The position numbers and the translations under genes were made by a program. Under the pieces are notes generated by a model. The model did no database searches. It was not told the DNA's origin and saw nothing but the letters and a program-made list of their open reading frames with translations. Shown piece by piece: positions 54,604 to 61,619 of a stretch of 64,000 nucleotides of DNA; position 1 is the first letter of the stretch, and each line of letters opens with the position of its first letter. Source of the stretch: Nocardioides faecalis (GTDB lineage: Bacteria > Actinomycetota > Actinomycetes > Propionibacteriales > Nocardioidaceae); NCBI RefSeq assembly GCF_018388425.1, contig NZ_CP074406.1:2542001-2606000 (forward strand), read 5' to 3'.

Positions 54604-57168
54604 TCAGGGCAGCCGAGCCCCGCGGCTCCTGCCGTTGCCCCGCCCGACCTTGACCAGCCCGTCCACGAGCACGAGAACGACGGATGCGGCCACGGCCATC
54701 GCCCACCCCGACGGCTCGGGGAACGCACCGCCCAGCAGGTCCGCGACCGGTGGGAACCCGACGAACACGAGCAGCAGCACCAGCTCGACCGCGACCGCGA
54801 CCAGCAGGAGCCGGTTCGACGTCAGGTCCAGGCGCCACACCGGCAGCCGCGTGCTGCGGCACGCGAAGGAGTTCGCCACCTGCATGCACGCGATGGTCGC
54901 GAAGGCGGTGCCGGAGGCCAGCGCCAGGCTCTGCGCGCCCGGAGTGGTTCCCCACCGCCAACCGTCCGCCCACAGGACCGCGGCGAAGGCACCGAGCGCC
55001 AAGGTCGCCTCGGTGCCGCCGAGGACCAGGAAGGCGCGCACCGCCAGCGCCCGGTCGACCAGAACCCTGCGTCGTCGTCCCTTCATGACATCCGAGCGTG
55101 GTGGCTCGGCCCCGAGCGCCAGCGCCGGCAGCATGTCCGTGCCGATGTCGAGCGCGAGGACCTGCAGGACGCTGAGCGCCAACGGGAAGGTGCCTCCGGT
55201 GAGCGCCCACGCCGCGAAGGGCGCCAGCTCGGCGACATTGTCGGTGAGGTGGAAGGTGAGGAAGCGGCGGACGTTCTTCGTGGTCGCCCGGCCCAGCTCG
55301 ATCGCCGTGACGATGGTGGCGAAGTGGTCGTCGAGCAGCACGAGGTCGGAAGCCGACCGGGCGACGTCGCTGCCGCCGAGACCCATGGCGACGCCGACGT
55401 CGGCTGCGCGGAGCGCAGGCGCGTCGTTGACGCCGTCGCCGGTCATCGCCACGACGTGCCCCCTGCTCTGGAGGGCCTTCGCGATCCGCAGCTTGTCCGC
55501 GGGCGATGCCCGGGCGACCACGGCGCCGTGGGGCGTGTCGATCAGCTCGGCGAGCACAGCGTCGTCCGCGGGCAGCTCGCGGCCCTCGACGACGACGCCA
55601 CCGTCGCGCAGCAGCCCGATCTCGCGGGCGATGGCCTGCCCGGTCGCGGGGTGGTCACCGGTGATCATCGCGATCCGGATCCCGGCGTCGCGACAGCTGC
55701 GCACGGCCTCGGCGACGTCCTCGCGTGGCGGGTCCTGCAGACCGAGCAGGCCGAGGAGCTCGAGGTCCTCCTCCATGGCATCGGAGGCTTCGCCGTCCCA
55801 GGTCCGCCGCGCCACCGCGAGCACACGCAGACCTGCTCCGGTCATCTCGTCGAGCGCGGCGCTCAAGGAGACAGGTACCGCCTGGCACCGGGCCATCACG
55901 GCCTCCGGGGCGCCCAGCACGGACACCTGGCCGTCGGCGAGGGCGGAGCTGATCATCCGCTCCGCGGTGTAGACCCGCCTCGCGTCCGGCTCCGCGACGG
56001 GCACCTCGGCCCGCAGCGCGAGGGCGTGGATCGCGGCCTCGAGCGGGTCGCCCTCGGCGATCCACCCCCCTTCCTTCTCCACCACGCGACCGGTGACGCA
56101 CCGCAGCCCGGCGAGCGCGGCGGCGCGCAGCTCGGCGGGGGGGCCGTCTCCGCTGATGTCGGCGCGAGGGGCGTAGCCGTCGCCGGCGACGTCGTGCCTG
56201 CCGCCGCGCGTCTCGACCGCGACGACGTTCATCCGGTTCTGCGTGAGCGTGCCGGTCTTGTCGGTGCAGATGAAGGTCGTCGCCCCGAGGGTCTCCACCG
56301 CGTCGAGCCGGCGGACCAGCGCGTCCTCCGCCGCCATGCGCTGGGCTCCGCGGGCCAAGGAGAGCGTCACCGTCGGCAGGAGGCCTTCGGGGACCAGCGC
56401 CACCGACACCCCCACCCCGAAGAGGAACGCCTCCGTGGCGCCGAGGCCGAGGAAGTACCCGCCGACCCCGAGCGCCGCCCCGACGGAGAAGGCGACGACG
56501 GCGACGACCCTGACCACCTTGTTGAGCTGCTGGTGGAAAGGGCTCTGCGGGCGATGCGCGGACTCGGAGAGCCGGGAGATCCCGGCGAACGCCGTCGCGG
56601 TCCCGACCGCCTCGACCGTGGCCCACCCCTCGCCCTCGACCAGATAGGTCCCCGTCAGGATCTTGTCCCCGACGCCGTGGGCGACCGCGGCGCTCTCCCC
56701 GGTCAGCATCGACTCGTCGACGGTGACGTTGTCGGTCTCGACGAGGACCATGTCGGCCCCCACCCGGTCGCCCGCCTCCACCCGGACGAGGTCGCCGACC
56801 ACGAGGTCACTCGCGTCCACGACGACCTCCTCACCGGAGCGGACGACCCGGGTCCTCGCGGGCAGCAGCGCGCGCAGCTGCTGTGCCGACCGGTCGGCGC
56901 GGTGCTCCTGCCAGAAGGCGAAGACCCCGTTGAGGACGACGATGACGGCGATGGCGATGGCGAGCTCCGGCATCCCGGCCACAGCCGCCAGCACTGCCGC
57001 GACCCAGAGCAGCACCGCGAGCAGGTGCGTCATCTGCCGCAGCAGGTCCAGCCAGGGTGCCTGCCGGCGGGGCTCGGGCAGGGTATTGGCGCCGTACTGC
57101 TCCCTGCGCTGGGCCACCTGCTGCTCGGTGAGGCCGCGCACCTGCGGTGGGTCGGTCCTCATGGTCAT
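54604..57168 (-). CDS. Cation-translocating P-type ATPase (CtpF-like, P2-type)
   Basis: 854 residues with about ten transmembrane segments. Phosphorylation motif ICTDKTGTLTQNRM (Asp ~304), actuator TGES in SMLTGESAAVAHG, nucleotide-domain motif TGDHPATGQAI and hinge MTGDGVNDAPALRAADVGVAMG. Membrane helix VALVPEGLLPTVTLSLARG matches Ca2+/Mn2+-type P2 pumps such as mycobacterial CtpF, a DosR-regulon member. It most likely exports Ca2+, Mn2+ or another divalent cation under stress. ATG 57168 is chosen; the adjacent downstream ATG is an alternative. Gap to the glutamate decarboxylase gene holds a hairpin at 57204. Confidence 0.92.
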   Translation of the reverse strand: MTMRTDPPQVRGLTEQQVAQRREQYGANTLPEPRRQAPWLDLLRQMTHLLAVLLWVAAVLAAVAGMPELAIAIAVIVVLNGVFAFWQEHRADRSAQQLRALLPARTRVVRSGEEVVVDASDLVVGDLVRVEAGDRVGADMVLVETDNVTVDESMLTGESAAVAHGVGDKILTGTYLVEGEGWATVEAVGTATAFAGISRLSESAHRPQSPFHQQLNKVVRVVAVVAFSVGAALGVGGYFLGLGATEAFLFGVGVSVALVPEGLLPTVTLSLARGAQRMAAEDALVRRLDAVETLGATTFICTDKTGTLTQNRMNVVAVETRGGRHDVAGDGYAPRADISGDGPPAELRAAALAGLRCVTGRVVEKEGGWIAEGDPLEAAIHALALRAEVPVAEPDARRVYTAERMISSALADGQVSVLGAPEAVMARCQAVPVSLSAALDEMTGAGLRVLAVARRTWDGEASDAMEEDLELLGLLGLQDPPREDVAEAVRSCRDAGIRIAMITGDHPATGQAIAREIGLLRDGGVVVEGRELPADDAVLAELIDTPHGAVVARASPADKLRIAKALQSRGHVVAMTGDGVNDAPALRAADVGVAMGLGGSDVARSASDLVLLDDHFATIVTAIELGRATTKNVRRFLTFHLTDNVAELAPFAAWALTGGTFPLALSVLQVLALDIGTDMLPALALGAEPPRSDVMKGRRRRVLVDRALAVRAFLVLGGTEATLALGAFAAVLWADGWRWGTTPGAQSLALASGTAFATIACMQVANSFACRSTRLPVWRLDLTSNRLLLVAVAVELVLLLVFVGFPPVADLLGGAFPEPSGWAMAVAASVVLVLVDGLVKVGRGNGRSRGARLP

Positions 57169-57203
57169 CGCCGGGAGCCGTTCAATCCAGGGGCGCGACG
57201 CGA

Positions 57204-57225
57204 CGCCGGTCGGAGTCGACCGGCG
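57204..57225 (-). terminator. Hairpin between glutamate decarboxylase and the ATPase gene
   Basis: Perfect nine-base stem CGCCGGTCG/CGACCGGCG around a four-base GAGT loop, 21 bases after the decarboxylase stop. It may end or attenuate read-through into the ATPase gene. Confidence 0.55.
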
Positions 57226-57246
57226 CCACGTGGACCGCTGCCCGTC

Positions 57247-58635
57247 TCAGTGGTGGAACGAGGTCCCCTCCTCCGCGGTCAGCGACTCCTTCAGCCCGTG
57301 CTTGTCGAGGATCTTCAGCTCCCGCTTGTAATCCTCGAGCAGCAGGCTGGCCATGTCCCGGCTGAAGTCGTGACGCACCAGGATCCGCTGGATCGCCAGG
57401 TCCTCGCGGTCCGGCGGCAGCGTGTACGCCGGGACCTGCCACCCTCGGGTGCGCAGCCGGTCGGCCAGGTCGAAGAGGGTGAATCCGTGGTCGACGCCCT
57501 CCTTGAGCTTCCAGGTCAGCCCGGGGATCCCGCCGCGGCCGTCGTAGATGAGCTCGAAGGGGCCCATCTGTGCGATCTCGTCGGCGAGGTACTGGGCGGT
57601 GTGGTAGCCGGCCTCGTGCACCTTGCGGTATCCCTCGCGGCCGAGCCGCAGGAAGTTGTAGTACTGCGCCACGATCTGGCCGCCGGGGCGGGAGAAGTTC
57701 AAGGCGAAGACCGCCATGTCGCCGCCGAGGTAGTTCACGTGGAAGACCAGGTCCTCGGGGAGGTCCTCGGCGTCGCGCCACACGACCCAGCCGACCCCCA
57801 GGGGGGCGAGGCCGAACTTGTGCCCGGAGGCGTTGATCGACTTCACCCGCGGCAGCCGGAAGTCCCAGACCCGTTCCGGCTCGCAGAAGGGCGCGATGAA
57901 GCCCCCGCTGGCGCCGTCGACGTGCATGGGCACGTCGAGCCCGGTGTCCTCCTGCAGCTTGTCCAGCGCCGCCGCGACCTCGGCCACCGGCTCGTACTGA
58001 CACGTGAAGGTGACGCCCAGGGTGGGGATGACACCGATGGTGTTCTCGTCGACCCGCTTGAGCACCTCCTCGGGGTCCATGATCAGCCGGTCGCCCTCCA
58101 TCGGGATCTCCCGGTGCTCGACGTCCCAGTAGCGGGTGAACTTGTGCCAGCAGATCTGCACCGGGCCGGTGACCAGGTTGGGCCGGTCGGTGGGCTTGCC
58201 CTCGGCGCGCCGCCGTTCGCGCCACTTCCACAGCAGGGCCAGCCCGCCGAGCATGGCCGCCTCGCTGGACCCCGTCGTCGAGGTGCCCATCGTGTCCGCC
58301 GCCTCAGGGCTGTTCCACAGGTCGGCGAGCATGTGCACGCACCGGGCCTCGAGCTCAGCGGTCTGGGGATACTCGTCCTTGTCGATCATGTTCTTGTCCA
58401 CCGACAAGGTCATCAGGTCGGAGACCTCCGGCTCCACCCACGTCTGGCAGAACGTCGCCAGGTTCTGCCGCGAGTTGCCGTCGAGCATCAGCTCGTCGTG
58501 GACGACCTGGAAGGCGTGGCGTGGCGGGCGCTCCTCGTCGGGGAACTTGTACTTCGGCATCGCGACCGACAGGTCGGTCGCGGCGAAGACGTCGTCCTCG
58601 AGCGCGCCGCGGACCGAGTTCTTGTTGTGCAGCAT
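57247..58635 (-). CDS. gadB: Glutamate decarboxylase
   Basis: PLP enzyme that converts glutamate and a proton to GABA and CO2, used in acid resistance. 462 residues. The PLP Lys is in [14 protein letters not shown] (Lys ~275), the phosphate-binding part in [15 protein letters not shown], the cofactor-stacking His in [14 protein letters not shown] (family position HVDAAxGG) and the C-terminal EGTSFHH is the pH-responsive tail typical of bacterial GadA/GadB. AGGAG eight bases before ATG 58635. It is the third gene of a minus-strand operon: antiporter, lipoprotein, decarboxylase. Confidence 0.94.
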   Translation of the reverse strand: MLHNKNSVRGALEDDVFAATDLSVAMPKYKFPDEERPPRHAFQVVHDELMLDGNSRQNLATFCQTWVEPEVSDLMTLSVDKNMIDKDEYPQTAELEARCVHMLADLWNSPEAADTMGTSTTGSSEAAMLGGLALLWKWRERRRAEGKPTDRPNLVTGPVQICWHKFTRYWDVEHREIPMEGDRLIMDPEEVLKRVDENTIGVIPTLGVTFTCQYEPVAEVAAALDKLQEDTGLDVPMHVDGASGGFIAPFCEPERVWDFRLPRVKSINASGHKFGLAPLGVGWVVWRDAEDLPEDLVFHVNYLGGDMAVFALNFSRPGGQIVAQYYNFLRLGREGYRKVHEAGYHTAQYLADEIAQMGPFELIYDGRGGIPGLTWKLKEGVDHGFTLFDLADRLRTRGWQVPAYTLPPDREDLAIQRILVRHDFSRDMASLLLEDYKRELKILDKHGLKESLTAEEGTSFHH

Positions 58636-58697
58636 GGATGTCGCTCCTCACTCGGGACAGCACTGGTGAGCACCGTCCCCGGATGCTGGGCGGAGGT

Positions 58698-59207
58698 CTA
58701 CTCCCCCGGGCTTGCCGAGCGGGACGGGACCGTCTCCTCGGTGTCCAACTTGTCGAACAGCTTCTGCAGGTCCTCCGCCCGGTCAGGGCAGTAGGTCTTG
58801 ATGACGGCCACGTCGTAGGCGATCACGCTCGGGTCGAGCACGACACGGCGCAGGTGCAAGGCGTTGTTGCCGAACTGGGCGAGTGAGAGCTGCTGCTGCA
58901 GCTCGTCGGCGTTCTCGCAGCTCACCCCGCCGTCGGTGCCGTAGAGGGCCCTGGCCGACTCCTCGTTGACCGTGGGCAGGTCCACGTCCCGCAGGTTGTC
59001 GTTGAGCTCCTTGGCGAGCTGCTTGGCCCGGTCGCTGTCGGGGCTGTCGGCCGTGCCGGTGGCCGAGCACGCGGAGAGGGCCAATCCGACCGCGACGGCC
59101 AGCGCCGCCACCCGCCGCGCGGGCGAGCCGGGTGCTGCGTGGTGTGCTGCGCGGTGTGCTGCGCGGGGTGCTGCGCGGTGTGCTGCGCGGTGGAGGTTCG
59201 TGTTCAT
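58698..59207 (-). CDS. Small lipoprotein between antiporter and decarboxylase genes
   Basis: 169 residues: an odd N terminus of Arg-Ala-His repeats (HRAAHRAAPRAAHRAAHHAA) before a hydrophobic segment and lipobox LSAC, then a mature helical domain (QLAKELNDNLRDVDLPTVNE, CENADELQQQLSLAQFGNN, IAYDVAVIKTYCPDRAEDLQ). The N-terminal repeat is encoded by a tandem DNA repeat and could be a start-site artefact: a shorter start may precede the signal core. It follows the antiporter stop by five bases. Role unknown; perhaps envelope support under acid stress. Confidence 0.65.
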   Translation of the reverse strand: MNTNLHRAAHRAAPRAAHRAAHHAAPGSPARRVAALAVAVGLALSACSATGTADSPDSDRAKQLAKELNDNLRDVDLPTVNEESARALYGTDGGVSCENADELQQQLSLAQFGNNALHLRRVVLDPSVIAYDVAVIKTYCPDRAEDLQKLFDKLDTEETVPSRSASPGE

Positions 59208-59212
59208 CGGAC

Positions 59213-60709
59213 TCAGGCCTCCTGCTCGGACGTGTCGGAGTGCGTGTGGTCCGGGGTGGCCTCGACCTTCCACTCCGGCTTGCGGAACCGGTAGAGGACG
59301 AACGGCCAGACGCCCAGCACGATGATCCCGGCGACCAGGAGCAGGATGTAGGGCACCTGAGGCAGCGCGTCGGAGTTGCCGGACGGCTCGACGAAGCCGA
59401 GCAGGAATGCGGCGACGCTGGCGACGAAGCCGACCGTGCCGACCACCGGCATGGCGGGGGTCCGGAAGCCGCGCTTGACCTCGGGATGGGTGCGGCGCAG
59501 CCGCATCGCGGCCAGGAACATGACCATGTACATCAGCAGGTAGAGCTGCACCGCCATCGCGGTGAGGATCCAGAAGACCGACTGCACCGAGGGCAGGATC
59601 GCGAACAGCACCGCCATCGCGGTCACGATGAGACCCTGGACCATCATGATCGGGACCTGCATGCCCCGGCTGTTCGTCCCCTGCAGACGCGGTGGGAGGT
59701 AGCCCTCCTTGCCCACCATGAGCAGGCCGCGGCTCGGCCCGGGGATCCAGGTGACCACCGAGGCGAGGATGCCGATCACGATGAGCAGCGACATCACCGC
59801 GGTCCCCCACGGCATCCCGAGTCGGTGGAAGAACACGTCGAAGGCCTGGAGCACGCCTTGGGTCAGGTTGACGCTGGAGCCCTCCACCGCGACCGAGATG
59901 GCCAGGGTCGGCAGGATGAAGACGAACAGGATCAGCACCACCGAGAGCACGATCGCCTTCGGGAAGTCGATGCTGGGCCGGCGCATGTTCGTCACGTGCA
60001 CGGCGTTCATCTCCATGCCCGCATAGGACAGGAAGTTGCTGACGATCAGCACGATGCTGGCCAGCCCGGTGAACTTCGGGAACCACTCCGCGTCCCCGAT
60101 CGGCGCCAGCTGCGACTTACCGCCGTCGACCATGAACAGGACGGCGAAGACGATCAGGCCTGCCGCCGGCACGATGGTGCCGACCAGGAACCCCCAGGTG
60201 CCCACCTTGGCGAACGCATCGACGCCGCGGGTCGCGATCAGGGTCGAGAGCCAGTACACGACCAGGATCACCAGCCCCGTGAACAGGCCGGAGTTCGCCA
60301 GCCCCGGGTTGAACACGTAGGCCAGCGCGGAGGCGAAGAACGCCAGCTGCGCGGGGTACCAGGCCACGTTCTGCATCCACTGCTGCCAGATGGCGAAGAA
60401 CCCGATCTGGTCGCCGTAGGCCTCCTTGACCCAGACGAAGACACCGCCCTTCCAGCCGCTGGCCAGCTCTGCGGCCACCAGGGCCACGGGCACCATGAAC
60501 AGGATCGCGGGCAGGACGTAGAGGAAGATCGACGCCCAGTCGTAGGCCGCCATCGCCGGCAGGCCGCGCACGCTCGCCACGGCCGTGGCGATCAGGATCG
60601 CCATCGACATCCAGCCGATGTACGCGCCAGCGCCCTTCGACCCGGCGCCGTTCGAGCCTGTGCCCGAGCCTCGCGACGAGGCCGACGGTTCGTTCCCCTG
60701 AGTCGTCAT
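59213..60709 (-). CDS. gadC: Glutamate:GABA antiporter-like amino-acid permease (APC superfamily)
   Basis: 498 residues, about twelve transmembrane segments. Features of the APC/GadC class: MAILIATAVASVRGLPAMAAYDW, SFLSYAGMEMNAVHVTNM (read here LSYAGMEMNAVH), TWIPGPSRGLLMVGKEGYLPPRLQ with family GPSxG, and FLAAMRLRRTHPEVKRGFRTPAMP near the end. Next to glutamate decarboxylase this should import glutamate and export GABA. ATG 60709 has GGGGG upstream; 19 further residues to 60766 are less likely. The C terminus lacks the long plug seen in E. coli GadC. Divergent from a MarR gene, its possible regulator. Confidence 0.88.
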   Translation of the reverse strand: MTTQGNEPSASSRGSGTGSNGAGSKGAGAYIGWMSMAILIATAVASVRGLPAMAAYDWASIFLYVLPAILFMVPVALVAAELASGWKGGVFVWVKEAYGDQIGFFAIWQQWMQNVAWYPAQLAFFASALAYVFNPGLANSGLFTGLVILVVYWLSTLIATRGVDAFAKVGTWGFLVGTIVPAAGLIVFAVLFMVDGGKSQLAPIGDAEWFPKFTGLASIVLIVSNFLSYAGMEMNAVHVTNMRRPSIDFPKAIVLSVVLILFVFILPTLAISVAVEGSSVNLTQGVLQAFDVFFHRLGMPWGTAVMSLLIVIGILASVVTWIPGPSRGLLMVGKEGYLPPRLQGTNSRGMQVPIMMVQGLIVTAMAVLFAILPSVQSVFWILTAMAVQLYLLMYMVMFLAAMRLRRTHPEVKRGFRTPAMPVVGTVGFVASVAAFLLGFVEPSGNSDALPQVPYILLLVAGIIVLGVWPFVLYRFRKPEWKVEATPDHTHSDTSEQEA

Positions 60710-60738
60710 GCTGCCCCCTGCTGTCAGAAGAGAAGCGA

Positions 60739-60751
60739 CCTGGGACCCAGG
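60739..60751. promoter_or_regulatory. CCTGGG-A-CCCAGG palindrome in the gadC leader
   Basis: Perfect 6+1+6 dyad 30-42 bases before ATG 60709, just downstream of the likely minus-strand -10 TAACGT near 60782. Candidate operator for the divergent MarR protein. Confidence 0.4.
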
Positions 60752-60932
60752 CCGGTGACGCGACACGATCGCCGAGTTCGACGTTAGGAACGACCGACGG
60801 ACCGGGTCAACCCTGTCCTTCGGCCCGGGTCGGGGGACCGGCGTCGCCGGCCGGGGGGCGCTCGCGCCGCCTCAGTGGCGGGGACGAGGCCGTCGCGCGG
60901 GAGGGCATGACCTGCGGCGCGTCGCGCAGCGA

Positions 60933-60961
60933 TAGAGTCCGCGCCGCGGGCGACCGCCCGC
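60933..60961 (+). promoter_or_regulatory. Promoter and operator of the MarR gene
   Basis: A -10 TAGAGT (60933-60938) is followed by GCGGGCG-AC-CGCCCGC (60946-60961), a perfect 7+2+7 dyad over the start site: the layout of MarR autorepression. Confidence 0.45.
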
Positions 60962-60989
60962 CAGACATCGAGCCCGGGCGGAGGCGGCC

Positions 60990-61430
60990 ATGACGGACAG
61001 CGACGTCGACGTGACCGAGGCGTGGCGAGCCCTCGTCGAGGCGCACGACCGGCTGATCCGCGTCTTCGAGGCTCACCTCAAGGACCGCTACGGGCTGACG
61101 AAGGCCAAGTTCGACATCCTGCGGCGGCTGCTCGAGGCGGAGGGGCACCGCGCGCGCACGCAGGAGCTGGCCCAGGCCCTCTTCTACAGCAGCGGCTCCG
61201 CGACCAAGGTGATCGATCGCCTGGTCGAACGGGGACTCGTGAACCGCAGTGCGCACGACACCGACCGCCGGGTGGTCTTCGTCTCCCTCACCCCGGCCGG
61301 CCTGGCGCTCGCCCGTGAGGTCGTGGAGGAGCACCGGGCGCTGATCCACAAGAGCCTGGCTCGGTTCGAGAGCGCCGCCGAGGCGAACCACGTGCTCGCC
61401 TACCTCCACCGCCTCGCCGAGGGTTCTTAG
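60990..61430 (+). CDS. MarR family transcriptional regulator
   Basis: 146 residues: dimerisation helices AWRALVEAHDRLIRVFEAHL, winged HTH with ILRRLLEAEGHRARTQELAQ, SSGSATKVIDRLVERGLVNR, and the wing DTDRRVVFVSLTPAG. GGAGG before ATG 60990. It points away from the gadC-lipoprotein-gadB operon and probably controls it and itself, perhaps sensing pH, a phenolic acid or redox (inference). Confidence 0.9.
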   Translation: MTDSDVDVTEAWRALVEAHDRLIRVFEAHLKDRYGLTKAKFDILRRLLEAEGHRARTQELAQALFYSSGSATKVIDRLVERGLVNRSAHDTDRRVVFVSLTPAGLALAREVVEEHRALIHKSLARFESAAEANHVLAYLHRLAEGS

Positions 61431-61542
61431 GACACCGGCCAGCACACCGGCCGCCCCGCGCTGCCCCGCCGGGCACTCGACGGGGTCGCCGGGATGTCGT
61501 ATCTCACTTCTCCGCCGATTACGGGGTCGTTCGCGCCGTTCT

Positions 61543-61548
61543 TATAGT
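61543..61548 (+). promoter_or_regulatory. -10 (TATAGT) of the surface-protein gene
   Basis: TATAGT in an AT-rich patch about 70 bases before ATG 61620. TTACGG at 61519-61524 is a weak -35 (18-bp spacer). Confidence 0.45.
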
Positions 61549-61619
61549 TGCCAACGCAGATACTGCAGCGGCAGATATCCAGCCGTTGTGGCACGACGCA
61601 TCGCGCTGGGAGTTCGACG

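Noticed and set aside
58645..58680. GGGAC ... GTCCC dyad upstream of gadB as a DosR box
   Set aside because: Arms are 16 bases apart and the inner GCAC parts are direct rather than inverted repeats.
54577..58794. 1405-residue plus-strand open frame
   Set aside because: Spans two unrelated minus-strand genes (ATPase, decarboxylase) in antisense; no domain.
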